A stretch of 64,000 nucleotides of DNA from Bacteroidaceae bacterium (GCA_017408685.1 JAFQUE010000069.1:1-64000), one strand, 5' to 3'. Numbered from the stretch's first letter, positions 26,248-38,810 are shown. Numbers and translations: made by a program. The notes: generated by a model from the sequence alone, not told the origin.

Positions 26248-28323
26248 ATGACAATGAACAAGTTTTTGGACAAGAGGGTGAAGGCAGTCGCCAACGGTCG
26301 CAAACAGTCTGTGGGGAGGGACAACGGTACAGCCGTTGAATTCCTGGCCGAGTGTGCTGCATGCTGGAATGCTCTTGACGAGGCACGGCGCAAATTGCGC
26401 CGCAGCCTCATGTACAGCTATGGCGACCAGTGGGGCGATTATGTGACCGACCCCGATACCTTTGAACAGATAACCGAAGGGGAACTCATAAAGAAGAACG
26501 GCAAGGTTCCGCTCAAGAACAACATGATAGCACCTATCCTTAGCAATGTCGACGGTCAACTGAGGCAAAACCTCATGCGTCCCGTATGTGTGGCCCGTGA
26601 CCAGGCAGAAAGCAAGTTAGGGGAGATGATGTCAGTTGCCATAGAGTATGTACACGACATAAATGAGATGGAAGAACTCGACGCCGACAGCATGCGAATG
26701 CTTCTCAATGGAGGCATGACTGCGCAGAGAATAGAGTATGGCGTCAATCCCTCCAAAGAGCGTCGCGATGTGTGGGTCTATTCCGTTAACCCGTCACGTC
26801 TCTTCTTCAATACCAATCTCGAGGATGTGCGCATGTGGGACCTCACTTGCGTGGGCGAACTCTTTGACCTGCCTCTCGATGACGTGCTTGCCCACTTCGG
26901 TACCACACCCGAAAAAAAACGTCGCATTAAGGAAATGTACGGTAACGTGTCGCAACCGCTTTTTGCCGGCAACCGTGCCATGCAGGGCGACGAATCAAGG
27001 AACCTCTCCTTCTACACGGCCTCCCGCACCGGGTTGTGCCGTGTAATCCTTGGTTGGAAACTTGAATCGCGTGATTCGTACCGTTGGAACGACAACAGCA
27101 ACGGGACATGGGGCTACATGCCCTATGACAGCACCAGCAAGTCAATGTTCGACGCCGAGAACAGACGTCGCATTGAAGAGGGTGCCGCACGCGGACTCGG
27201 CAAGGATGAACTGTTGCTTGTGGAGTATGAATTCGCCACCGAACGTTACTGGTATTACCGCTACATGACCCCCTATGGCGATGTGCTTCAAGAGGGAAAC
27301 AGCCCATATTGGCATGGCGAACACAACTATGTGCTCCACCTCTTCCCGCTTATCCAAGGGCGCTTGGGTAATTTTGTTGAGCAGTTCATTGACCAGCAGC
27401 GTGCCATCAACCGCACGGCAACACTCATCGACTTCATACGCAGCACGTCGTCAAAAGGTGTGCTTGTGGTCGATGATGATGCTTTTGAGAGCATGTCGCG
27501 CGAGGAGGTTATCGACGAGTATGTGCGCTACAACGGAGTGCTTTTCGTGAAACTCAAACCCGGGCAGAGCATTGACGGTGTAGTGCGTCAGTACAACAGC
27601 ACTGCTGCCATTGCCGGCGATTTTGAACTGTTGAACCTGCAGCTCAGGCTCATAAACGAGATTTCCGGCGTCAACTCCGCCATGCAGGGACATGCGCCGA
27701 AATCGGGCACGCCGGCTTCACTCTATGCGCAACAGATACAGAACTCGTCACTAAATCTCAAAGGGTTGTTCGATGGTTTCAGGAACTTCCGTCGCCGCAG
27801 GGACAGCAAGGTGATGAAGACAATACAGCAGTATTACAACGAGGCACATTACATTGACATTGCCGGAACACAGTACAGCGATGAGGCCAAATGGTACAAC
27901 CCCGACAAGGTGCAGAACAGCGACTTTGACCTCACCATCGCCGACGGCTACAACACACCGGCCTATCAACTGGTGGCCAACGACTTCCTCATGGACCTCT
28001 TCCGTGCCAAGGCAATAGATGTGAAGACTATGCTTGAGAATAGTTCCTATCCTTTTGCCACAAAGATTCTCGAGGCTCTCAAACGCAACGAGGAACAACT
28101 TGCCAAGGGTGCTCCAATGGAAGGTATTCCGCCCGAACTTCTTGCCGGCACCGCCGGTGCCGGGCAACAACTGTCGCCCGAAGCGATAACCCGGGCAATG
28201 ACATCGCAGCAGGGAGCCGCCGCTTCTGCCGCCGAACCACCGGCAACCGGAACAATAATGCCGGCGACAGGCGCGCTTCCACAGCCGCCGCAGCAACAGG
28301 AAAAGGCGGGTGCCTTGCCATAG
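26248..28323 (+). CDS. Phage portal protein
   Basis: A 691-residue protein starting MTMNKFLDKRVKAVANGRK. Portal features are the early RRSLMYSYGDQWGDYV and NNMIAPILSNVDGQL segments, the Trp/Tyr-rich middle, and the long stem helices around IDQQRAINRTATLIDFIRST and FELLNLQLRLINEISGVNSAMQG, which is the characteristic portal clip/stem region. The C-terminal tail is rich in Pro, Gln and Ala. It forms the dodecameric ring through which DNA enters and leaves the head. It is the last gene of the box-promoter-4 transcript. Unusually, it lies 20 kb from terL and on the opposite strand. Confidence 0.75.
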   Translation: MTMNKFLDKRVKAVANGRKQSVGRDNGTAVEFLAECAACWNALDEARRKLRRSLMYSYGDQWGDYVTDPDTFEQITEGELIKKNGKVPLKNNMIAPILSNVDGQLRQNLMRPVCVARDQAESKLGEMMSVAIEYVHDINEMEELDADSMRMLLNGGMTAQRIEYGVNPSKERRDVWVYSVNPSRLFFNTNLEDVRMWDLTCVGELFDLPLDDVLAHFGTTPEKKRRIKEMYGNVSQPLFAGNRAMQGDESRNLSFYTASRTGLCRVILGWKLESRDSYRWNDNSNGTWGYMPYDSTSKSMFDAENRRRIEEGAARGLGKDELLLVEYEFATERYWYYRYMTPYGDVLQEGNSPYWHGEHNYVLHLFPLIQGRLGNFVEQFIDQQRAINRTATLIDFIRSTSSKGVLVVDDDAFESMSREEVIDEYVRYNGVLFVKLKPGQSIDGVVRQYNSTAAIAGDFELLNLQLRLINEISGVNSAMQGHAPKSGTPASLYAQQIQNSSLNLKGLFDGFRNFRRRRDSKVMKTIQQYYNEAHYIDIAGTQYSDEAKWYNPDKVQNSDFDLTIADGYNTPAYQLVANDFLMDLFRAKAIDVKTMLENSSYPFATKILEALKRNEEQLAKGAPMEGIPPELLAGTAGAGQQLSPEAITRAMTSQQGAAASAAEPPATGTIMPATGALPQPPQQQEKAGALP

Positions 28324-30438
<2,115 letters not shown>

Positions 30439-30532
30439 TCCATTGTTAAATGTTCAAAGTGAAAAGATAAAGGAAGAATTTTTTTTAGTATATTTTTATA
30501 AAATATATACACCGAAATAGCGGAAATTAATG

Positions 30533-30540
30533 TAATTTTG
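30533..30540 (+). promoter_or_regulatory. -7 element for dapA
   Basis: TAATTTTG, about 45 nt before ATG 30585, preceded by a very AT-rich stretch. No clear -33 TTTG at the usual distance. Confidence 0.45.
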
Positions 30541-30584
30541 CACTCCGGAATCAAAAACTGTTTGAATCAAATAAAACACAACAT

Positions 30585-31466
30585 ATGATGCGAAAGAAAT
30601 TCTCAGGTATGGGCGTTGCGCTTGTTACGCCATTTACAAAAACCGGCGATGTAGATTACGCTGCTTTAGAGAGACTTGTGCAAATGCACATCGATTGCGG
30701 CACAGCATTCCTCTGCGTTCAGGGTACAACCGCCGAGACCCCGACATTGACATTAGAGGAAAAACGCGAAATACGAAAGCGCATCATAAAACAGGTCGAC
30801 GGCCGCATGCCCATCATGCTTGGTGTCGGCGGCAACTGCACCCGCGCCGTAGCCGATGAACTCCGCAACGAGGACCTCACAGGCGTCGACGCAATACTTT
30901 CTGTTGCACCATATTACAATAAACCTACCCAGGAAGGTATCTACCAGCACTACAAGGCAATATCACAGGCAACCGACCTGCCCATATACATGTACAATGT
31001 TCCCGGCCGCACCGGTGTAAACATACTTCCCTCTACCGTGGTGCGTGTTGCGAACGAATGTCCCAATATAGTCGGTTACAAAGCCGCTTCGGGCAACCTT
31101 GCACAGGTGAAGGAACTCATTGCGACAAAACCTGCCCACTTCGATGTATTTTCGGGTGACGACGGTCTCACTGTCGACATCATGGAGGCCGGCGGCGTTG
31201 GTGTCATCTCTGTGTTCGGCAATGCTTTCCCCAAGCAGATGACCAAACTCGTGACAGCAATGCAGGAAGGTCGTGTTGGCGACGCACGCAACATACACGT
31301 GCGCTTGAACGAACTTTTCCAACTCATCTTTGTCGACGGCAATCCAAGCGGTATCAAGGCCCTTATGGAAATCCTCGGCATGCTGGAGAATAATCTGCGT
31401 CTGCCGCTTGTTCCCGCTTGCGACGACACATACAGCGACCTTCAGCAGGCAATAACATTCCTTTGA
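30585..31466 (+). CDS. dapA: 4-hydroxy-tetrahydrodipicolinate synthase
   Basis: DapA condenses pyruvate with aspartate semialdehyde, the first step committed to lysine and meso-diaminopimelate. At 293 residues it has the usual length. GTTAETPTL is the conserved substrate loop, MYNVPGRTG carries the catalytic Tyr, and IVGYKAASG carries the Schiff-base Lys. Two adjacent ATGs (30585, 30588) are possible starts. DUF2400 follows 4 bp after its stop. Confidence 0.96.
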   Translation: MMRKKFSGMGVALVTPFTKTGDVDYAALERLVQMHIDCGTAFLCVQGTTAETPTLTLEEKREIRKRIIKQVDGRMPIMLGVGGNCTRAVADELRNEDLTGVDAILSVAPYYNKPTQEGIYQHYKAISQATDLPIYMYNVPGRTGVNILPSTVVRVANECPNIVGYKAASGNLAQVKELIATKPAHFDVFSGDDGLTVDIMEAGGVGVISVFGNAFPKQMTKLVTAMQEGRVGDARNIHVRLNELFQLIFVDGNPSGIKALMEILGMLENNLRLPLVPACDDTYSDLQQAITFL

Positions 31467-31470
31467 TTTT

Positions 31471-32247
31471 ATGGAGCGAATAAAGGCGCTGCTCGACGAG
31501 AAAGTGCAGCAATACAACCGCCCCGATTTCATTGCTGACGACCCCATAAGTTTTCCCCATTCGTTCAAACGGAAGGAGGACATTGAGATTGTGGCCCTTC
31601 TGGCCTCAATAATAGCATGGGGTAACCGCAAGATGATTCTCCGTTCGGGTAACCGCATGTTCCATGAGATAATGCAATCCCACCCCTATGACTATGTCAT
31701 GAGCGGCGAGTGGGAGACGCTTGACGACCGCATGAACATACACCGCACATTCTTTGCAGCAGACCTCAAATATATCTGTTGCGGGCTCAGGAGCATATAT
31801 TCAAAGCATGGTTCCATGGAACCGCTCTTTGCCGGTTGCTCTACCTGGGACGGCATAGATAACCTGCGCCGCGAACTTGCCGCGGCCAACGGCGGTGTCG
31901 CCACACGTCACATAAGCAATCCTGTTCCCTCGAAGGGAAAGCCCGCGAGCGCATGCAAGCGCATGCACATGATGTTGCGTTGGCTCTGCCGCAAGGACGG
32001 AATCGTCGACCTTGGAATATGGGACAGCGTTCCCCAGTCCCAACTGATGATACCCATTGATGTGCATGTAGCCCGCACAGCCCGCACCCTTGGCCTTGTG
32101 AACCGTAAGCAGAACGACCGCCGCACCGTTGAGGAACTCACAGCCCGTTTGCGCGAACTCTCGCCCGACGACCCTGTGCGTTACGACTTTGCCCTCTTTG
32201 GTGTGGGTGAGGCCGGCGACCGGCTCGTCGGCAACAATGTTGAGTGA
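31471..32247 (+). CDS. DUF2400 / TIGR02757 family protein
   Basis: A 258-residue cytoplasmic protein of the TIGR02757 family, widespread in Bacteroidota and without known function. Recognised by DFIADDPISFPHSF, the ASIIAWGNRKMI segment, NIHRTFFAADL, KRMHMMLRWLCRKDGIVDLG, IPIDVHVARTARTLGL and VRYDFALFGVGE. The C-terminal part recalls helix-hairpin-helix DNA-repair proteins, so a nucleic-acid role has been suggested by fold only. Tightly behind dapA. Confidence 0.88.
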   Translation: MERIKALLDEKVQQYNRPDFIADDPISFPHSFKRKEDIEIVALLASIIAWGNRKMILRSGNRMFHEIMQSHPYDYVMSGEWETLDDRMNIHRTFFAADLKYICCGLRSIYSKHGSMEPLFAGCSTWDGIDNLRRELAAANGGVATRHISNPVPSKGKPASACKRMHMMLRWLCRKDGIVDLGIWDSVPQSQLMIPIDVHVARTARTLGLVNRKQNDRRTVEELTARLRELSPDDPVRYDFALFGVGEAGDRLVGNNVE

Positions 32248-32334
32248 ATAACGTGTAATGTCGTTTACAACATCGACAATACGAACAGTTAAAGGTTCCC
32301 TTAGTTCCCTTTAGACCCCTTAATTAACAATAAA

Positions 32335-34614
32335 ATGGCAAAAATTACAAAAGAAGACGCGTTGAATTATCACGCAGGGAAACGCCCCGGTAAAATAGAG
32401 GTCGTTCCCACTAAACCATATTTCACACAAACCGATCTTTCATTGGCATACTCCCCCGGTGTTGCCGAGCCATGTCTCGAAATACAGAGCGACCCGCAGA
32501 ATGCCTACAAATATACCGACAAGGGAAACCTTGTTGCAGTAATCTCCAACGGTACGGCAGTGCTCGGCCTTGGCAACATAGGCGCTGTGGCAGGCAAACC
32601 CGTGATGGAGGGTAAAGGTCTCCTGTTCAAGATTTACGCCGGCATTGACGTGTTCGATATCGAGGTCGACGAGGAGAATCCCGAAAAGTTCATCGAGGCA
32701 GTCAAGGCAATTGCCCCCACGTTCGGCGGTATCAACCTCGAGGATATAAAGGCTCCCGAGTGCTTTGAAATAGAACGCCGCCTTAAAGAGGAACTCGATA
32801 TCCCCGTAATGCACGACGACCAGCACGGCACAGCCATCATTTCGGCTGCCGGCCTGCTCAATGCCCTTGAAGTGAACGGCAAGAACATTGCCGATGTCAA
32901 GGTCGTTGTCAACGGTGCAGGTGCCGCGGCAATATCATGTACAAAACTCTATACAGCCCTGGGCGTGAAGAAGGAGAACATCGTCATGCTCGACAGCCGC
33001 GGTGTAATCAGCACCGAACGCACCAACCTCACTCCCGAGAAGCTTGAGTTCGCAACAACCCGCACCGATATCCACACCCTTAAAGAGGCAATCGACGGTG
33101 CCGATGTGTTCCTTGGTCTTTCAAAGGGCAATGTCCTCACAAAGGACATGGTGCGCTCTATGGCCAAGGACCCCATTGTCTTTGCCCTTGCAAACCCCGA
33201 ACCCGAAATCACATATGAGGACGCCATGGACAGCCGTCCCGACGTGCTCATGAGCACCGGCCGCAGCGACTATCCCAACCAGATAAACAATGTCATAGGT
33301 TTCCCTTATATCTTCCGCGGAGCGCTCGATGTTGCCGCCACGGCAATCAACGAGGAGATGAAACTTGCAGCTGTGCATGCTATTGCCGACCTTGCCAAGC
33401 AACCCGTTCCCGAGGTGGTGAACAAGGTCTACAAGGTGGGTAACCTCTCCTTCGGCCGCGACTACTTCATACCAAAGCCGGTCGACCCGCGTCTGCTCAT
33501 CGAGGTCTCCACAGCCGTTGCAAAGGCTGCCATTGCCAGCGGTGTGGCACGCAAGACAATCACCGACTGGGACGACTACAAGGAACACCTGCTCGAGTTC
33601 ATGGGCCGCAGTTCAAAACTCACACAGCAAATCTATGACATGGCGCGCACCGAAACGCAGCGCGTTGTCTTTGCCGAGGGCGCTCACCCTTCAATGATGA
33701 AGGCCGCCGTGCAGGCAAAGGAGGAAGGTATTTGCCAACCTGTCCTTTTGGGTAACGACGAAATCATTGCCAAGGTGGCAGCCGAGAATGGCCTAAATCT
33801 CGAAGGCATTGAAGTTGTGAACCTGCGTCACCCCAACGAGCGCGAGCGTCGCGAGCGCTATGCAACCATCCTTGCCGGCAAACGCCAGCGCGAAGGCTAC
33901 ACCTTCGAAGAGGCCAACGACAAGATGTTCGAACGCAACTACTTCGGCATGATGATGGTTGAGACAGGCGAAGCCGACGCATTCATTACCGGTCTTTATA
34001 CCAAGTACTCCAATACCATCAAGGTTGCCAAGGAGGTCATTGGCATGCAGGAGGGTTTCAGCACCTTTGCAACCATGCACATCCTCAACTCAAAGAAAGG
34101 AACCTACTTTGTTGCCGATACCCTCATAAATCGCGCTCCCGAACTCGAGACACTTATTGACATTGCCCGCCTGGCCGAAAAATCGGTACGTTTCTTCAAC
34201 CGCGAACCGGTCATTGCAATGACATCATACTCCAACTTCGGCAGCGACCAGGGCGGCAGTGCCGAGCGTGTGCGTAAGGCCATAGCCTACCTGCACGAGA
34301 AGTACCCCACATGGGATATCGACGGCGAGATACAGGTAAACGTTGCCATGAACAGTGAACTGCGTGACAAGAAGTACCCCTTCACCAAACTCAAAGGCAA
34401 AGAGGTCAACACCCTTGTGTTCCCCAACCTCAACTCAGCCACATCATCTTATAAGATGTTGCAGGCCCTCAGCCCCGACGTGGAAATCATCGGCCCCATC
34501 CAAATGGGATTGAACAAACCCATCCACTTCATTGACTTTGAGAGTTCCGTGCAGGAAATCCTCAACGTAACCGCCGTGGCAGCAATTGACGCCATGGTGA
34601 ACAAGAGGAAGTAA
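32335..34614 (+). CDS. maeB: NADP-dependent malic enzyme fused to phosphotransacetylase domain
   Basis: A 759-residue protein of the MaeB type, which converts malate to pyruvate and CO2 with reduction of NADP+. Residues about 1-420 form the malic enzyme: [33 protein letters not shown] metal site, [12 protein letters not shown] nucleotide-binding loop and [10 protein letters not shown]. Residues about 430-759 are a phosphotransacetylase-like domain ([46 protein letters not shown]) that acts as an acetyl-CoA-sensing regulatory part in MaeB. A terminator follows. Confidence 0.95.
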   Translation: MAKITKEDALNYHAGKRPGKIEVVPTKPYFTQTDLSLAYSPGVAEPCLEIQSDPQNAYKYTDKGNLVAVISNGTAVLGLGNIGAVAGKPVMEGKGLLFKIYAGIDVFDIEVDEENPEKFIEAVKAIAPTFGGINLEDIKAPECFEIERRLKEELDIPVMHDDQHGTAIISAAGLLNALEVNGKNIADVKVVVNGAGAAAISCTKLYTALGVKKENIVMLDSRGVISTERTNLTPEKLEFATTRTDIHTLKEAIDGADVFLGLSKGNVLTKDMVRSMAKDPIVFALANPEPEITYEDAMDSRPDVLMSTGRSDYPNQINNVIGFPYIFRGALDVAATAINEEMKLAAVHAIADLAKQPVPEVVNKVYKVGNLSFGRDYFIPKPVDPRLLIEVSTAVAKAAIASGVARKTITDWDDYKEHLLEFMGRSSKLTQQIYDMARTETQRVVFAEGAHPSMMKAAVQAKEEGICQPVLLGNDEIIAKVAAENGLNLEGIEVVNLRHPNERERRERYATILAGKRQREGYTFEEANDKMFERNYFGMMMVETGEADAFITGLYTKYSNTIKVAKEVIGMQEGFSTFATMHILNSKKGTYFVADTLINRAPELETLIDIARLAEKSVRFFNREPVIAMTSYSNFGSDQGGSAERVRKAIAYLHEKYPTWDIDGEIQVNVAMNSELRDKKYPFTKLKGKEVNTLVFPNLNSATSSYKMLQALSPDVEIIGPIQMGLNKPIHFIDFESSVQEILNVTAVAAIDAMVNKRK

Positions 34615-34700
34615 AAAGGGGAAATAATGTATTGCGAAGATAACTCTAAAGAGTGTATCCTTCATTAAACTACATCTATTTATTCATCTCCTACAGTACG

Positions 34701-34730
34701 AGGGTGACATCATAATGGTCACCCTTTTTT
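34701..34730 (+). terminator. Terminator after maeB
   Basis: AGGGTGAC (34701-34708) pairs with GTCACCCT (34718-34725), followed by TTTTTT. Confidence 0.85.
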
Positions 34731-34807
34731 ACACCGTTATGTGTGAGACATCTATGAGTTCCTACTTGACAGAGATAGTTTGAAAGTTTAAGGCAATTAT
34801 GAAAAAT

Positions 34808-34850
34808 AAAGGTATAATAACTGCATTTTGCTAAAATTATTATACCTTTG
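34808..34850 (+). promoter_or_regulatory. 13-bp inverted repeat overlapping a -7-like box
   Basis: AAAGGTATAATAA (34808-34820) is the exact reverse complement of 34837-34849. The right arm contains TACCTTTG (34843-34850), a consensus -7 sequence, but no -33 lies at the right distance. It resembles an operator or a non-canonical promoter. No U tract follows, so it is not a simple terminator. Confidence 0.4.
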
Positions 34851-35004
34851 TACAACAAGGGTTATTTGAGAGTATTGCTACCGCAAACCGCAGAAATTCG
34901 CACGATTCCCAAATCGTTACCACGCTCTTTTCAAAATAACATCAAGTGTATATTCTTCAAACGATTATATCAAATCAATGAAATAATAAAATATAATTAA
35001 TTGT

Positions 35005-35035
35005 TTTGAAATCTTGGTAAACAGAACTATTTTTG
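35005..35035 (+). promoter_or_regulatory. Consensus promoter of the exported-protein cluster
   Basis: TTTG (35005-35008), exactly 19 nt, TATTTTTG (35028-35035): a textbook Bacteroidota promoter. The start point would be near 35042, giving a leader of about 440 nt before ATG 35480. Confidence 0.7.
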
Positions 35036-35241
35036 CATTAAGTCAATAAAAATATATAAATGTTTAACACTTGAAAATAATTTTTTTACGAACCAGACAG
35101 TGATTTTTTTCTTTATGAGAATATGCCAAAGTGGATGTATTCTCAAAAGAAGAACGTAAATAGAATGATATCACAGGAGTATTTTTTATATGAATAATTT
35201 GTATTTCCTGTAATATTTAGATTTTTGCTTCTTATTCTCAC

Positions 35242-35407
35242 ATACCGAAACCGCCAATTTCACACCGAGAATAAGCAAAGTGGGAATCTGCGTCCAACGT
35301 TGGGCGTAGATTGTCCATGCTTATCGGGTGGAGGGTTACTTGGCGGTACCTGGTATGTTGATAGGCAATAGTGGACAGTTTACGTCCTTCTTGTTTTCTT
35401 ACATACC
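35242..35407 (+). ncRNA. Structured leader / element B upstream of the BspA-like gene
   Basis: Outer arms CATACCGAAACCGCCAA (35242-35258) and TTGGCGGTACCTGGTATG (about 35340-35357) enclose a middle stem (caccgagaataagca with tgcttatcgggtg) and a central 14-pair hairpin (35285-35312, aatctgcgtccaac with gttgggcgtagatt). The two non-Watson-Crick pairs of the central hairpin are G-U on the plus strand but A-C on the minus strand, pointing to a folded plus-strand RNA. A second CATACCAAAACCGCCAATTT follows at 35402. The part 35335-35407 is related to 3208-3275. No known riboswitch is recognised. Confidence 0.5.
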
Positions 35408-35479
35408 AAAACCGCCAATTTAATTGATATCCGCAAATGTTTGCGGCATCTAACAATTATTTCACCCAAAACAAAAACT

Positions 35480-38400
35480 ATGAAAAGATTAAAATCGACG
35501 CTTGTCCTTCTGGTGACAAGTCTGCTGCTATGCACACAGGCATTGGCAGACATCATACAACCTTCAAAAACATTACCACAAAATGGCAAACCCGAATATC
35601 TCTATTTTATTGAGAATAAATCAGGCTATTATGCAAGTTCTACAACATCTCCTGTCAATGAAGGAGATCCCGAAATCGGGCTTTTTGCTTTTTATGCTGT
35701 AGATAATATTGAAAATGCATACTATATATATAGTTATTATGCGAAAAAATGGCTTGTGTATGATAAGGCCGAGAGTTATAATAACGGCCATGGATTTGTA
35801 AAACTCAGTGACACCCAAGTTGCAGATTGTTACTTTAGACTTAATAACTACACTTCCGAAAATTATGATATATCTCCTTATACAACAGAGGGAAACGTTG
35901 CGGAATTCTACCTTAATTGGTATGAGAGTCCCTCAGCAAATGACGGCATTTCACTTGGTTTGTGGGAAGATGGCGGAAGTGATGATTTCGGTAGTGCTTT
36001 TACATTCTATGAACATAAATTCGTATATGAGGGTCCTGAATGGAATGATTATCCAATTTTCTTTGCTAATGCAGGCACTAAAGGATGGAGTACGGGTCAT
36101 TCTTATATAGCTTCCCCTAATAATAGTTCTTTCTATCTTAAAGCCATAGTTGAAGTAGATGTTCACTCTACATTGTCATTTTATATACCAGGCTATAATG
36201 ATGGTGGTAGATGGGAATTATATATAGATGGCAATAAAGTTCTGGATACTAATCAAAATAGTACTGGTTTAAAGGCCTTTGAGGAGTTGTCTCCCGGTTC
36301 CCATGTGATTGAGTGGCGAGCAAATAGAGGATCTGTCTATTTATATGATATTGCTATTGAGAAGACACCGTATTTTGAAGTGAGTCTTCAAGAACCCGGT
36401 AGCCTTGGAACAGAGATACTCTATAACGTAGATCACTTGAAAGATGTTCGTCGTATAAAGATTAAAGGTCGAATGAATGATGATGATTGGGCTAAAGTCA
36501 AAATGTTGGAGAATTTATATACCATTGATTTTAGTGAAGCTGAAATAAATGAAATCCCTAATGATTTGTTCAAAAGCCCCTCTAGTAGTAACTCAAAATT
36601 CCCATTTCTGCACAAGGTGGTTTTGCCCGAGGGCCTTGAAAGGATTGGGGATGGTGCATTTCAGAATTCGCATCTAATTCACATTAACTTCCCGTCAACG
36701 CTAAAAAGTATTGGCTCTTATGCTTTTGCCGAGTCTAAACTTTTTAATGCTCAAATGAATGACAGTATTACATTTATCGGTAATTCTGCATTTAGCCGTT
36801 GTATGTATTTGACTGATGTTCATTATCCGGAATCAATGACTTGGGTACCCGAAGACTGTTTTTGGGAATGCAGTTATATTGTCAACTTTGATATGCATGA
36901 CAATGTCCATGATATATGTGGTTGGGCATTTTATGGCAACGTAAGATGTAATTTCCGAATGCCAAAAAATCTGTGGCACGTATACAGTACAGCATTTCGT
37001 GACACTGCAATTGATTCTTTAATAATACCGGAAGACGTATATATAGATGAAGGTGCTTTTCGTAATTGTTACCGGCTTGAATATGCAGAATTCCCCACAT
37101 TGTATCACGAGTTTGATAGGAGAGGTTACCCATACGAAGATCATTCACCAATCGATAACTGTCCAAACCTTAAGACTCTTGTTTTGAAGTCACCCACAGT
37201 GCTCGGCGGTAATGGTAAATCAAATTTCCTAAACGGTTGCCCGTCAGACGTTGTAATAAAGGTTCCATCGTTCCTTGTAAATTCATATAAACTCGATGAG
37301 TATTGGTATAACTACAAGATTGAAGGTTTCAATACCGGTGATATAAAGGACTGGGTGCTCAATGGAAACCTTGTGATGAATGCGCGTGAGCGTTTCGACG
37401 GTAAGCCTAACCTTACTATCAACCAGAGCGGTTCAATCAAACTTAACGGCGATGTCGCACAGGTATTCGATTCTCTTTATACTAAATCGTATAATTATTA
37501 CAGCGGAACAGGCAGCGATGCATTTGCACGTGTACTTGTAAACAACGACGTTACGTCAATCGAAGGAGAGTATAAGCACAATTACTATGTCAGAGGCAAA
37601 TATTGGTTCTTTGTCTCTTTGCCGTTTGATTTCAAGGTAAGTGATGTCACGGCCGATGTTGAAGGTACAAAATTCGTATTCCGTTATTATGACGGTGCAT
37701 TGCGTGCTGCAAACGGTGCTTCGGGCAACTGGAAGAACTATGACGATGATGCTGTAATTACAGCCGGAACAGGCTTTATTGTACAGGCAAGTGCCGATTG
37801 CTGGCTCACATTCACAGCACTTGACAATGAAAGTAAACAATACGTGGTTTCAAATGAGGAGTTTGTAAAGGCTCTTACCGCAAACCCAAGTGAAAACGCT
37901 TCGAATAGCGGTTGGAATCTTGTCGGTAATCCATGGCAGTGCTGGTATAATATACATGCGCTCAACTTCACGGCACCAATTACAACTTATGATGTTAATA
38001 ACAAAACGTACAATGCATATTCAATTATCGACGATGACTATGCAATAGAACCCAATGAGGCCTTCTTTGTGCAGTGCCCCGAGAATATAAACAGCATTTC
38101 GTTCCCCGAAACAGGCCGTCAACTCACAAACGAGATTGTCAACCAACAGAGCGCACCAGCGCGTAAAGTATCAGTCAAAGACCGTCAACTGGTTGACATC
38201 CTTATCTCATGCGGCGATACAAATGACCGCACACGCGTTGTCTTCAATGACGCCGCCTCCTTTAATTATGAATCTACATGCGATGCCGGCAAGTTCTTTG
38301 CTACCGAGGGCGAATGTCCGCAACTTTATACAATAGGCTGTGACGGTACAGAATATGCAATTAACGAACGTCCATATGAAGGCGGTAATGTTCAGTTGGG

Positions 38401-38797
38401 CGTGATACTTGCAAAGGACGGTAAGTATACTTTCTCATTGCCACGCTGTAATGCAAAGGAGGTTGTCTTGTTTGATAATGCTACAGGCGTTTCACATAAT
38501 TTTGCCGATGGTGACTATACATTCACAGCTGAGGCGGGAACATATACAAGCCGCTTTGTACTTGGTGTTTCAAAAGCGTCGGGAACAACTTCGTTAGTAG
38601 AACTTGAGTCTGCCGGAATAACAGTTGCAGCCATTAATGGCGGTATTGAAGTGAGCGGTACTGTAGGTGCAGTAACCATTTTGGCTGTTGATGGACGTGT
38701 AGTTGCTGAGTTCAACGGTGAGCGCACTGTCTCAGTCGCTCCAGGCACATATATCGTACGCACTGTTGCCGGTACAGTAAAGGTAGTTGTAAAGTAA
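35480..38797 (+). CDS. Exported BspA-like leucine-rich-repeat protein with sorting-type C-terminus
   Basis: A 1105-residue protein from ATG 35480; the open frame from a TTG at 35441 is rejected because the signal peptide MKRLKSTLVLLVTSLLLCTQALA begins here. An N-terminal region of about 300 residues of unknown fold contains a ricin-like or galactose-binding-like part. Residues about 330-600 are BspA-type LRR_5 repeats (LPEGLERIGDGAFQNS; FPSTLKSIGSYAFAES; DSITFIGNSAFSRC). A Trp/Tyr-rich beta domain (WNLVGNPWQCWYN) follows, then a C-terminal beta tail (ILAVDGRVVAEF...YIVRTVAGTVKVVVK) like type IX secretion sorting domains. It is probably surface-exposed or secreted and adhesive. First gene of a four-gene cluster. 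Confidence 0.85.
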   Translation: MKRLKSTLVLLVTSLLLCTQALADIIQPSKTLPQNGKPEYLYFIENKSGYYASSTTSPVNEGDPEIGLFAFYAVDNIENAYYIYSYYAKKWLVYDKAESYNNGHGFVKLSDTQVADCYFRLNNYTSENYDISPYTTEGNVAEFYLNWYESPSANDGISLGLWEDGGSDDFGSAFTFYEHKFVYEGPEWNDYPIFFANAGTKGWSTGHSYIASPNNSSFYLKAIVEVDVHSTLSFYIPGYNDGGRWELYIDGNKVLDTNQNSTGLKAFEELSPGSHVIEWRANRGSVYLYDIAIEKTPYFEVSLQEPGSLGTEILYNVDHLKDVRRIKIKGRMNDDDWAKVKMLENLYTIDFSEAEINEIPNDLFKSPSSSNSKFPFLHKVVLPEGLERIGDGAFQNSHLIHINFPSTLKSIGSYAFAESKLFNAQMNDSITFIGNSAFSRCMYLTDVHYPESMTWVPEDCFWECSYIVNFDMHDNVHDICGWAFYGNVRCNFRMPKNLWHVYSTAFRDTAIDSLIIPEDVYIDEGAFRNCYRLEYAEFPTLYHEFDRRGYPYEDHSPIDNCPNLKTLVLKSPTVLGGNGKSNFLNGCPSDVVIKVPSFLVNSYKLDEYWYNYKIEGFNTGDIKDWVLNGNLVMNARERFDGKPNLTINQSGSIKLNGDVAQVFDSLYTKSYNYYSGTGSDAFARVLVNNDVTSIEGEYKHNYYVRGKYWFFVSLPFDFKVSDVTADVEGTKFVFRYYDGALRAANGASGNWKNYDDDAVITAGTGFIVQASADCWLTFTALDNESKQYVVSNEEFVKALTANPSENASNSGWNLVGNPWQCWYNIHALNFTAPITTYDVNNKTYNAYSIIDDDYAIEPNEAFFVQCPENINSISFPETGRQLTNEIVNQQSAPARKVSVKDRQLVDILISCGDTNDRTRVVFNDAASFNYESTCDAGKFFATEGECPQLYTIGCDGTEYAINERPYEGGNVQLGVILAKDGKYTFSLPRCNAKEVVLFDNATGVSHNFADGDYTFTAEAGTYTSRFVLGVSKASGTTSLVELESAGITVAAINGGIEVSGTVGAVTILAVDGRVVAEFNGERTVSVAPGTYIVRTVAGTVKVVVK

Positions 38798-38810
38798 TGA
38801 TGTTTGTGCT

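Larger units (their letters stand above)
34615..35479. other. 865-bp intergenic region: terminator, inverted repeat, promoter, structured leader
   Basis: No gene is seen. From left to right it holds the maeB terminator (34701-34730), a 13-bp inverted repeat over a -7-like box (34808-34850), a consensus promoter (35005-35035) and a strongly foldable leader (35242-35407) ahead of the BspA-like gene. The DNA is much more AT-rich than the genes on its left. Confidence 0.7.

Noticed and set aside
6505..28323. Assignment of the block to crAss-like phages
   Set aside because: The 951-residue protein and portal are reminiscent, but the block is far too small, the gene order differs, and I cannot run a comparison. 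Left as short-tailed-phage-like.
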